From the NCBI RefSeq assembly GCF_027286325.1, contig NZ_CP114588.1:992001-1056000 (forward strand): a stretch of 64,000 nucleotides of DNA, read 5' to 3'. Position 1 is the first letter of the stretch. Each line of letters opens with the position of its first letter. This document shows positions 9,931 through 18,403 of the stretch, in pieces. Source of the stretch: Salinivibrio kushneri (lineage in GTDB: Bacteria > Pseudomonadota > Gammaproteobacteria > Enterobacterales > Vibrionaceae). The notes below the pieces were generated by a model. That model was not told the DNA's origin. It saw only the letters and a list, made by a program, of their open reading frames with translations, and made no database searches. The position numbers and the translations under genes were made by a program.

Positions 9931-10689
9931 TTACCATTTCTTTTTCGGTGCAAACAACTCGTCCAGATCGCTTCTTTCTTCTTCTTGCTCCGACTGGAGT
10001 TTTTCGTGACCTGTATTCAGTGTATGGGTAATGTCACTATGCATTTGCTCTAAGTGCTTTTTCATCTCTTGCGAGTAATCATCGGTTTTGGGTGAGACCA
10101 CATCAATGGCTTTTTTCAATAACTGCTGAGCGGTGCCCATTTGCCCTTTTTGCTTGGCGTCATTGGCACGCTTAATCACATTCTCAATATTGATTTTAAG
10201 TTGCATCTTTTCCAAGCGTGCGTTCTCAGCCACAAACGCTTGCGTCGCTAGTCGTCCCTTAGAGTGCTCTGCTTTCACCACGGAGCGCAGGCGTTTAACT
10301 AACTTAAGCATCGAAATCGCTTGTCGATCGTTATCTGGTACTTTAAAGGAAGTCGATTCGCGATTTGAGTAGCTTTGTTTGATTTCATCGATTTGCGCTT
10401 GCGTCGCACTGATACGCTGTTTGATGGATTTATCGGAATCATCAATTTCGTACATGGCTTTCAAGGAATCCAGGATCTTCTTATTCAAGCAAACCAACAA
10501 GGTCCCGCTATAAGGCAGGTTATGCGCATTACCAATCAGCTCTTCGGTGGCGTCAATTACTGCAATGTGCTTAGCCATCTCTTGGCGCTTGTGAGATTCA
10601 ATTTGCTTACGTTGTTGAGCCAATATGTTGTAGCCGACAATCAGGCCGAGCAATATGACACAAAGGCCAGCTATCAAGGCAATATTCAT
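9931..10689 (-). CDS. Membrane-anchored coiled-coil protein of unknown function
   Basis: 252 residues. One N-terminal transmembrane helix (about 3-22, IALIAGLCVILLGLIVGYNI) is followed by a long, charged, mainly helical cytoplasmic region rich in Lys, Glu and Gln (25-240) and ending in a Lys-rich tail (FAPKKKW). The helical pattern suggests coiled coils at about 80-110 and 150-240. I do not recognise a named family with certainty; similar proteins next to cysB in related genomes are usually left as hypothetical or called DNA repair ATPase by weak similarity. It diverges from cysB and shares a bidirectional terminator with the phosphatase gene. Confidence 0.75.
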   Translation of the reverse strand: MNIALIAGLCVILLGLIVGYNILAQQRKQIESHKRQEMAKHIAVIDATEELIGNAHNLPYSGTLLVCLNKKILDSLKAMYEIDDSDKSIKQRISATQAQIDEIKQSYSNRESTSFKVPDNDRQAISMLKLVKRLRSVVKAEHSKGRLATQAFVAENARLEKMQLKINIENVIKRANDAKQKGQMGTAQQLLKKAIDVVSPKTDDYSQEMKKHLEQMHSDITHTLNTGHEKLQSEQEEERSDLDELFAPKKKW

Positions 10690-10956
10690 AATTCAGCGAC
10701 GATGTTCCTTGTAATAAACTCAACTGGTTAAGATACACGATCTCGACCGACAGAGATAGCATCAATCAAGGATGGAGGCAGCATGAGTGATCCGCCTCTA
10801 ACTCTGCACATTACACCCGATTCGCATGCGCTGCTATTAGTGTGGCCTATAATCTCTCACTTGGCGACAAAGTTGCCGTAATAATGTGGTTTTAGCGGGG
10901 CGATAAAAACAAGTTTGCTTACCAAGTTGCTTAGTGAATGTGCAATCGCTAACGTT

Positions 10957-10998
10957 TATATAACCAAAGCCTATTAAATAGTCTGATTTGGGTATATA
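10957..10998. promoter_or_regulatory. Nested inverted repeats upstream of cysB
   Basis: TATATAACCAAA (10957-10968) is mirrored by TTTGGGTATATA (10987-10998) with one mismatch, and a perfect inner dyad CTATTAAATAG (10971-10981) sits at nearly the same centre. The site lies 58 bp before cysB, in an otherwise featureless 366-bp intergenic stretch. LysR-type regulators bind such AT-rich dyads and CysB represses its own gene in enterobacteria, so an autoregulatory site is the simplest reading. Confidence 0.5.
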
Positions 10999-11037
10999 AA
11001 TAATCTACGAAACTCACTGCTGTCACCTAACCCATGA

Positions 11038-12030
<993 letters not shown>

Positions 12031-12046
12031 ACTGCGCGGATACGAT

Positions 12047-12071
12047 AAGGCTGCGTTAAGCAGCCTTTTTT
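12047..12071 (+). terminator. Rho-independent terminator after cysB
   Basis: Stem AAGGCTGC/GCAGCCTT with loop GTTAA and a run of six T residues. Confidence 0.92.
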
Positions 12072-12104
12072 GATCACGCTTTTATTCAACCCCTGATAGC
12101 CGCC

Positions 12105-13307
12105 ATGTCATCCGTCTCTTTTCAGCAACAGTTCAATCAATTAACCCAGCTTCTTACCCAGTTTCAATGGTTATGGCAACCGATGCCAATGGCACATAGA
12201 ACATTGCCATGGCATGAGCAAAAAGCGTTGTGCGACTGGCTGACAAGCCTTGATCATTCCCAAATGATGCAACTAAAGGCAGAACCTGAAGCCGTGATTA
12301 CCCAGCTGTCTCACTGGTGGCCTGCGTTGGCGCGATTGGTTGAGCTCACCGCCGTGCGGAAGGCGAGCACGACCAAAGTGGATCTTGATGCGCGATTAGC
12401 GGTGGGGGTACCAGGAAGAAAGTGGGCGCAAATCAAGGCTTACATTGGTGCGATCCCCAATAATGAGGAGACGGTGCGCTACCTTGAATGGTGTGCCGGA
12501 AAAGGGTATCTCGGGCGAGCCATTTCATCGGTGACCGGTAAGCCGGTTGAGAGCCTAGAATGGCAAAAGGCGCTTTGCGAACAAGGACAAGCCTTTGCTG
12601 ACCAACACGCCTTGGCGATGACGTTTTACCCTTTAGATGCGATGAGCGAGCAAGCCGCTTCAGTAGTTGGGCAATGTGATCATGGGTTAGCGCTACATGC
12701 ATGTGGTGATTTGCATGTCCAGCTTTTGCAAACAGCGGTTCAAAGCGGTATGCCACGTATTACCGTCTCACCTTGTTGCTACCAACTTATTCGGGACAGC
12801 GTCTATCAGCCACTTTCTGATAGTGCACGACGTCAGGGAATGGCGCTGACAAAAACCGATCTGAAGCTTGCCGTCCAAGAATCGGTGACTGGCGGACAGC
12901 GGGTGCGCCGTCAACGGGAGCAGGAAGTTGTTTATCGGCTCGGTTTTGATGAATGGCAGCGGGACTGGCAACATCGAGATCAATACTTGCCATTACCTGC
13001 GCTGAAAAAATCACAACTTAACCAAGGGTTTAATGCCTTTTGTCGCTGGGGAGCAGCACAAAAAGGCCTCATGTTACCCGCTGATTTCGATGCGGGTGGA
13101 TATTTAGGCCGCGGGGAAGCGCGTTTTACCACGCTGGAGCAAATCAATGTGGTGAAGAGTGCCTTTCGCCGAGCGATGGAAATATGGCTGGTGTTAGATC
13201 GGGTATTGTTTCTTGAGCAACACGGATACGCGGTGAGTCTGGTGCAGTTTTGTGAGCGTGAACTGACGCCCCGTAACCTTCTTATTCACGCTGAAAAGAT
13301 CAGCTAG
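12105..13307 (+). CDS. SAM-dependent methyltransferase (Methyltransf_32/METTL25-like)
   Basis: 400-residue protein with a Rossmann methyltransferase core in its middle. Motif I reads YLEWCAGKGYLGRAI near residues 125-139, an acidic residue ends the next strand (VESLEWQ), and LALHACGDLH near 190-199 and SPCCYQ near 222-227 follow, a pattern typical of the Methyltransf_32/METTL25 group. The substrate (RNA or protein) is unknown. The first 110 residues and the last 130 are family-specific and helical. It follows the cysB terminator and has no clear ribosome site before ATG 12105. Confidence 0.75.
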   Translation: MSSVSFQQQFNQLTQLLTQFQWLWQPMPMAHRTLPWHEQKALCDWLTSLDHSQMMQLKAEPEAVITQLSHWWPALARLVELTAVRKASTTKVDLDARLAVGVPGRKWAQIKAYIGAIPNNEETVRYLEWCAGKGYLGRAISSVTGKPVESLEWQKALCEQGQAFADQHALAMTFYPLDAMSEQAASVVGQCDHGLALHACGDLHVQLLQTAVQSGMPRITVSPCCYQLIRDSVYQPLSDSARRQGMALTKTDLKLAVQESVTGGQRVRRQREQEVVYRLGFDEWQRDWQHRDQYLPLPALKKSQLNQGFNAFCRWGAAQKGLMLPADFDAGGYLGRGEARFTTLEQINVVKSAFRRAMEIWLVLDRVLFLEQHGYAVSLVQFCERELTPRNLLIHAEKIS

Positions 13308-13443
13308 GGTATACAGGCGCTCGTGAATGTCACGCGATGCATCATGAACAACTTCATCGAGTTGCATTGTCGGTAAACTCTCGCCACAAGTGGTGTAAAT
13401 AGTTACACTGCGGATATCTATCTTTACTTGAAGTTACTTTTCT

Positions 13444-14169
13444 ATGCCAGATATCGGTGTCTCCATTGCTGTGGCTTTGATCTTAGGGCTTGGTTGCTTT
13501 GTGCAAAGCTTGGTCGGATTTGGTATGGCGATTGTGGCCGCGCCACTGTTGCTGATGATTGATCCCAAACTCGTCCCGACCACCATTTCTATGGTAGGGC
13601 TGACATTAGCAAGCATTAACGCTTGGCAATATCGGCATCAGCTTTCGTTTCGCGACCTTAGTTGGGCTTACATGGGCCGAGTACCAGGCACAGCGGTGGC
13701 TGGTGGTGTGATGTTGGTGGTGACCACACAAATGCTGGAAATCATCATCGGTGCCGCCGTTTTGGTCGCGGTACTGGCAAGTGTGATGCGCTTTGATATT
13801 GCCCCGAGTCGGCGAAACTTTTTTGTGGCCGGTTTTACCTCTGGCGTGATGGGAACCACCACCAGTATCGGAGGCCCACCAATGGCGTTGGTGTTACAGC
13901 ATGCAGACGTTAACAAGATGAGAGCGTGTTTGGCTGGCTATTTTGCCATTAGCTGTATCTTGTCTTTGATCGCCTTAGGTGCCACGGACTTTTTAACATG
14001 GTGGCACTTAAAACAAGCTGCTTTCGCGGTTCCTGCCGTGCTTGTTGCTACATGGCTTGCTTATCGCGTCGCACCAAGGGTGAAGCCGCAGCTCGTCCGT
14101 CGGGCGATGTTGTTACTGTGCACGTTAGCTGGGGTTAGCACACTGGTACGCGGCTTGATAGGTGGATGA
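13444..14169 (+). CDS. TauE/SafE family permease
   Basis: 241-residue integral membrane protein with about seven or eight hydrophobic helices spread over the whole length. The repeat-start motifs FVQSLVGFGMAIVAAPLL near 20-37 and FTSGVMGTTTSIGGPPMAL near 136-154 are characteristic of the TauE/SafE (DUF81) family, whose members export or import sulfite, sulfoacetate and other organic anions. The substrate here is unknown. It converges on the aromatic amino acid permease gene across a shared hairpin. Confidence 0.87.
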   Translation: MPDIGVSIAVALILGLGCFVQSLVGFGMAIVAAPLLLMIDPKLVPTTISMVGLTLASINAWQYRHQLSFRDLSWAYMGRVPGTAVAGGVMLVVTTQMLEIIIGAAVLVAVLASVMRFDIAPSRRNFFVAGFTSGVMGTTTSIGGPPMALVLQHADVNKMRACLAGYFAISCILSLIALGATDFLTWWHLKQAAFAVPAVLVATWLAYRVAPRVKPQLVRRAMLLLCTLAGVSTLVRGLIGG

Positions 14170-14181
14170 ACAGTAATAAAA

Positions 14182-14212
14182 AATGACGCCCTTCAGTCAG
14201 TTGGGCGTCATT
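14182..14212. terminator. Bidirectional terminator
   Basis: Ten-base stem AATGACGCCC/GGGCGTCATT. On the minus strand it is followed by six T residues, so it best serves the permease gene ending at 14241; it also stops the TauE/SafE gene. Confidence 0.88.
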
Positions 14213-14240
14213 GAATCCTTAGATGTTTAGCGAGCGATCA

Positions 14241-15413
14241 TCAGCCAATAAACTGTGCCACCACAACGCTTATGCCTCCCACCATCGCCAAGCTGAGGCC
14301 GAGGTTCCCGCCAATCACTTGATAATGATCGTCCGTCGAGAGGGTTTGACGTGCTTTACGTACCATCAGCACAGGCAATACCACCGCCAGAATCACCAGA
14401 GCAATCGCCGCGTAACCTAATGCCGTGATAAATCCTTGAGGGTAGAAAAGCGCGAAGATCAAGGGAGGTAAGTAGGTAATGGCAGCGGTCTGCAGGCGGC
14501 CACGCACACTGTCTTGGCGGTTAAAACTGTCCGAGATAAAGTCAAACAATCCTAAACTGACCCCCAGAAATGACGTGGCTAAGGCTAAATCAGCAAAAAG
14601 CGAAATGCTGGAGGCGATATAATCTTGTTGCACCACCGATTGGATGATGGCAACAAACTGAGACAGCTCACCGTTTTGCACCAAGGTAGCTTGTGCCACT
14701 GTTCCTAAACTCGCGACTTGCCAAAAAATGTACAGTGCGAGTGGGAGGGTCGAGCCGACGATCATCACTTTACGTAGTGAAGGAAGATCTATCCCGACGT
14801 AACGTACAATCGAAGGGATACTACCGTGGAAGCCAAAAGAAGTGAAAATAACGGGCAGTGCAGCGACCAAGAGCCCTTTCTCTACCGGCATCTCTACTAA
14901 GTTAATGCTGGAGACATGTGGCGTAAGTAAGGTTAACGCTAAAATCAGGAATAAGACTTTAACGGTAAATAAGCCACGGTTGATCAAATCCACTTTGCTG
15001 GTGCCTAGGGTGACGACTAAGCCAAACACTAGCGTAAACAGCACTGCACCTGCTGCAGGGGGGAGCTCGATAGCTGACCATTGTGCCAGCTTCTCATTAA
15101 GCTGGCTCCCACCACCTGCAATGTAGGCTGCGCATAGCGAGTAGAACAAGAATAGCATGGCGAAGGAAGCCAGCCACTTGCCTTTATCTCCTAAAAACTG
15201 CTTGGCCAAACTGTGTAATGTGGCATCAGCGTCAGCATACTGATGGACCTCTAACATCAGTAGCGCTGTGTAAGTCATTAGTGCCCACATCGCCCCCATT
15301 AATGCCATCGATGCCCCAAACCCAATACCAGCGGACGCAAGCGGTAGAGCAAGCATACCTGCGCCGATGGTTGTCCCTGCAATAATCAGCGAACTTCCTA
15401 GTACTTTATTCAT
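14241..15413 (-). CDS. tyrP: Aromatic amino acid permease, TyrP type
   Basis: HAAAP-family proton symporter for tyrosine (possibly tryptophan) in the inner membrane. With the ATG at 15413 it has 390 residues and begins MNKVLGSSLIIAGTTIGAGM, aligning with the start of E. coli TyrP; a GTG 45 bases upstream is open but has no family support. Eleven hydrophobic helices are visible. Diagnostic stretches are GTTIGAGMLALPLA, FTSFGFHGSIPSIVRY and ADLALATSFLGVSLGLFD. Two TyrR-like boxes lie upstream (15522-15561), and tyrR itself is elsewhere in this window. Specificity for Tyr rather than Trp is inferred from those boxes and overall likeness. Confidence 0.85.
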   Translation of the reverse strand: MNKVLGSSLIIAGTTIGAGMLALPLASAGIGFGASMALMGAMWALMTYTALLMLEVHQYADADATLHSLAKQFLGDKGKWLASFAMLFLFYSLCAAYIAGGGSQLNEKLAQWSAIELPPAAGAVLFTLVFGLVVTLGTSKVDLINRGLFTVKVLFLILALTLLTPHVSSINLVEMPVEKGLLVAALPVIFTSFGFHGSIPSIVRYVGIDLPSLRKVMIVGSTLPLALYIFWQVASLGTVAQATLVQNGELSQFVAIIQSVVQQDYIASSISLFADLALATSFLGVSLGLFDFISDSFNRQDSVRGRLQTAAITYLPPLIFALFYPQGFITALGYAAIALVILAVVLPVLMVRKARQTLSTDDHYQVIGGNLGLSLAMVGGISVVVAQFIG

Positions 15414-15521
15414 ATTGTGTTTAACCAGTGTTAATAAAAAGTTAATTGTTGTGTTCACACAAAAGATAACGTGAATTTATGCGCATTGTGCACTGTCTAT
15501 GCAGATAAAAAAACTGATGAG

Positions 15522-15561
15522 TGTAATGATAAAGGTACGAGCCCGTAACGTAAAGTGTACG
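15522..15561 (-). promoter_or_regulatory. Two tandem TyrR-like boxes upstream of tyrP
   Basis: Compared with the TyrR consensus TGTAAA-N6-TTTACA, TGTAATGATAAAGGTACG (15522-15539) and CGTAACGTAAAGTGTACG (15544-15561) each keep the essential G and C fourteen bases apart and match 8 of 12 fixed positions. They are separated by four bases, so their centres are 22 bp (two helical turns) apart, which suits cooperative TyrR binding as known for tyrP control in E. coli. Confidence 0.5.
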
Positions 15562-15639
15562 TTTGCGTGAGGGTAGTGAATCAGATGGTCTAATGTCATA
15601 ATCAAGGCTCAACCACTGTGACAGATAAGGAGCGGCAGG

Positions 15640-16893
15640 GTGGATAATCAACAACATCAAGCCCCAATGCCACGAATCGCGATGCTTTCTACTGGCGAGG
15701 AAGTGTTACTTGGAGATATCACGGATACCAATGCGGCATGGTTATCAAGCATTCTATTTGAAAATGGCTTAACCATGTCTCGTCGTGTGACCATCGGGGA
15801 TGACCTTGATGATATGGCGATTGAACTCGTTCGGTTATCACAGACAGAGCAAGTGGTGATTGTGAATGGTGGTCTTGGGCCAACTACGGATGATCTCACC
15901 ACGGCGGCGATGGCATCGGCAATGGGTGTGGATCTGACGCTCAATGAAGCATGGCTTGATGAGCTGAAACAGCGCTTTGAGCGTCATGGCAAACCAATGG
16001 CGCAGAGTAACCTTAAGCAAGCGATGTTACCTGACGGCGCGCGGTTAATTGAGAATCCGAAAGGGACGGCGTGTGGTTTTCACTGTGAACTTAATGGGTG
16101 TCATTTTTATTTTACGCCTGGTGTGCCCTCTGAGTTTTTCGACATGGTTGAGCGCCAAATCCTTCCTGAGTTGTTACATGTTTACGCAGCAAAAGCGCGA
16201 TCATGTTACCGTTTGTTTACATTTGGCTTGTCGGAGTCAGGGATCAGTGACGTGATGGCATCATTAGTGCTTCCTAGCGATGTGTCATTGGGATATCGCT
16301 CGAGTTTACCTTTTATTGAGGTGAAGCTGTTTATTGATGCAGACCACGATGAAAAAGACACTTTACTTGAGGCACTGCAGCAACGTCTCGCAGACTATGT
16401 TGTGTCATCTAATGAGCCTATGGCTTCCGCATTGGCGTTTGACGTTAGCCGTCAGGGTATTGCCCTGAAAGTCGCTGAGCAATTTACCGGCGGTTGGTTA
16501 TCAAGCATACTCAATGGGCAAGCGGCTCACCTGGTTGAGCAAGGCTGGGTGATGTCGAACGCCCATGTGCCGGAACAAGCGGTGGCAAACCCGTTAGCTG
16601 CATCACTGGCGATGGCCAGTGCGACGATTAGCCCCGGCCAAAAGCAAATTGGTCTTGCCTGTGGCCCAGAACTTCATGGACAAATCTGCGTGGCTATCTC
16701 TACACCAGAGGGGGAGTGGGGGCAGCGTTTAAGCTTTAAACGACAATTCTCTCACGACGACGCGCGCTGTTATATATCTACAGTATTGTTAGACATGCTA
16801 AGGCGCTACTTAAATGGCTATCCGGTGATTGCTGATTACGCCTCATTGATGCGACACGATGACATTTTTATTGATGCCGAGCGGATCGAATAG
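15640..16893 (+). CDS. CinA-like protein (YfaY type)
   Basis: 417-residue protein whose N-terminal half is a MoaB/MogA-like competence-damage (CinA) domain: MLSTGEEVLLGDITDTNAAW near 15-34, VIVNGGLGPTTDDLT near 74-88 and FYFTPGVPSEFFDM near 150-163. The C-terminal half (about 260-405) resembles the PncC nicotinamide nucleotide amidase domain but is diverged. Full-length CinA proteins act on ADP-ribose or NMN in pyridine nucleotide recycling. The start is a GTG at 15640 with AAGGAG six bases upstream. It converges on yfaE; a CGAGGCG/CGCCTCG hairpin at 16919-16940 overlaps the end of yfaE. Confidence 0.85.
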   Translation: MDNQQHQAPMPRIAMLSTGEEVLLGDITDTNAAWLSSILFENGLTMSRRVTIGDDLDDMAIELVRLSQTEQVVIVNGGLGPTTDDLTTAAMASAMGVDLTLNEAWLDELKQRFERHGKPMAQSNLKQAMLPDGARLIENPKGTACGFHCELNGCHFYFTPGVPSEFFDMVERQILPELLHVYAAKARSCYRLFTFGLSESGISDVMASLVLPSDVSLGYRSSLPFIEVKLFIDADHDEKDTLLEALQQRLADYVVSSNEPMASALAFDVSRQGIALKVAEQFTGGWLSSILNGQAAHLVEQGWVMSNAHVPEQAVANPLAASLAMASATISPGQKQIGLACGPELHGQICVAISTPEGEWGQRLSFKRQFSHDDARCYISTVLLDMLRRYLNGYPVIADYASLMRHDDIFIDAERIE

Positions 16894-16930
16894 GGTAGAC
16901 AGGGGATAGGCAGGAAGGCGAGGCGGTGTT

Positions 16931-17221
16931 CTACGCCTCGTTAACTTGCTTTTTGATTTCCGCGGGCTGGTAGTCGAACGCGATCGACACATCAGTTTGT
17001 GGCGTGCTTTGACAAGCGAGAACTTCACCTGGCATCACAAAGGCCATGCTGTCTCCCTGCGTCACAGACCCCTGATTAAGCTTACAGCGGCAGGCGCCAC
17101 ACATGCCATTTCGGCATTGGTATTCAGGTTGAATACCGGCATCTTCCAACTGCTCCAGCAAGTTTTGGTGGGTGTTGCCACCCACCATTATGCCGTTCAC
17201 TTCGATGGTGATACGGGTCAT
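16931..17221 (-). CDS. yfaE: Ferredoxin-like diferric-tyrosyl radical cofactor maintenance protein YfaE
   Basis: Plant-type [2Fe-2S] ferredoxin of 96 residues. The ligand pattern is CX4CX2C at C36, C41 and C44 ([13 protein letters not shown]) with the fourth cysteine near residue 70 (EVLACQS). YfaE delivers electrons that regenerate the diiron-tyrosyl cofactor of NrdB. Its ATG overlaps the nrdB stop as ATGA, so the two are translationally coupled at the end of the nrdA-nrdB-yfaE operon, the same order as in E. coli. Confidence 0.93.
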   Translation of the reverse strand: MTRITIEVNGIMVGGNTHQNLLEQLEDAGIQPEYQCRNGMCGACRCKLNQGSVTQGDSMAFVMPGEVLACQSTPQTDVSIAFDYQPAEIKKQVNEA

Positions 17222-18351
17222 AGCTCGAAGTCACCAAAGTCTTCAACGCTGACTTCGTTGTCGATTTGACCAACTAAGTATGAACTAATCTCTGCTTCCT
17301 GTGGAGCGACCTGAACATTATCTGAGGACAACCAAGCGTTAATCCAAGGAATGGGGTTTTGTGTCGCATTGTCATAGGCAGGCGCTAAGCCGACCGCAGA
17401 CATACGTAGGTTGGTAATGTACTCAACATACTGACACAAGATATCTTTGTTCAGACCGATCATCGAGCCATCACGGAACAAATATTCTGCCCAATCTTTT
17501 TCTTGCTCAGCGGCTTTATTGAATAGATCAAAACACTCTTGCTCGCACTCTTTGGCAATCTCGGCCATTTCAGGGTCGTCTTGACCGCTACGTAGAATGT
17601 TGAGCATGTGCTGTGTCCCAGTCAGGTGCAAGGCTTCGTCACGGGCAATAAACTTGATGATCTTCGCATTACCTTCCATCAGTTCACGCTCGGCAAAGGC
17701 AAAGGAGCATGCAAAGCTGACATAAAAGCGGATCGCCTCGAGCGCATTCACAGACATTAGGCATAAATACAGCTGGCGCTTCAGCGCGCGCAAGCTGACG
17801 GTGATCGTTTGACCATTAATCGTATGTGTCCCTTCACCTAGCTGGTGGTAGTAGTTACTCAGCTGGATTAGGTCATCATAATATTGGGCAATGTCTTCTG
17901 CACGCTTTTGTATGTGCTCATTCATCACGATGTCATCAAACACAACCGCCGGATCAGCGACAATGTTGCGAATAATATGGGTGTAAGAACGTGAATGAAT
18001 GGTCTCCGAGAAGCTCCAGGTTTCAATCCAGGTTTCGAGTTCTGGAATCGAGACCAGCGGCAACAGGGCGACGTTAGGACTACGGCCTTGGATAGAATCG
18101 AGTAGCGTTTGATACTTCAAGTTACTGATGAAAATATGCTTCTCATGCTCAGGTAACTTGTTGTAATCAATACGGTCGCTCGACACGTCGACTTCTTCTG
18201 GGCGCCAAAAGAACGACAACTGCTTCTCGATCAGCTTTTCAAAAATTTCATATTTTTGCTGATCGTAGCGGGCAACATTAACTGACTGACCCAAGAACAT
18301 GGGCTCTTTGAGCGGGTCATTGTTGATTTTAGAAAATGTACTGTAAGCCAT
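17218..18351 (-). CDS. nrdB: Ribonucleoside-diphosphate reductase class Ia, beta subunit
   Basis: Diiron-tyrosyl radical subunit of aerobic ribonucleotide reductase, 377 residues (E. coli NrdB 376). The radical tyrosine is Y123 in [11 protein letters not shown], with iron ligands E116 and H119 in the same stretch and a second cluster in [12 protein letters not shown]. The C-terminus ends VEDFGDFEL, the conserved tail that docks to NrdA. GAGG precedes the ATG. It follows nrdA by 52 bp containing a hairpin and overlaps yfaE by 4 bp. Confidence 0.97.
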   Translation of the reverse strand: MAYSTFSKINNDPLKEPMFLGQSVNVARYDQQKYEIFEKLIEKQLSFFWRPEEVDVSSDRIDYNKLPEHEKHIFISNLKYQTLLDSIQGRSPNVALLPLVSIPELETWIETWSFSETIHSRSYTHIIRNIVADPAVVFDDIVMNEHIQKRAEDIAQYYDDLIQLSNYYHQLGEGTHTINGQTITVSLRALKRQLYLCLMSVNALEAIRFYVSFACSFAFAERELMEGNAKIIKFIARDEALHLTGTQHMLNILRSGQDDPEMAEIAKECEQECFDLFNKAAEQEKDWAEYLFRDGSMIGLNKDILCQYVEYITNLRMSAVGLAPAYDNATQNPIPWINAWLSSDNVQVAPQEAEISSYLVGQIDNEVSVEDFGDFEL

Positions 18352-18371
18352 GAATCTTATAAACCTCTAGA

Positions 18372-18391
18372 AAAGGGCCCAGAGGCCCTTT
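18372..18391 (-). other. Hairpin between nrdA and nrdB
   Basis: Perfect stem AAAGGGCC/GGCCCTTT with a four-base loop, followed on the minus strand by TTTTC. It may protect or partly terminate the nrdA transcript; the weak T tract makes full termination unlikely. Confidence 0.5.
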
Positions 18392-18403
18392 GCATGTCGT
18401 GTG

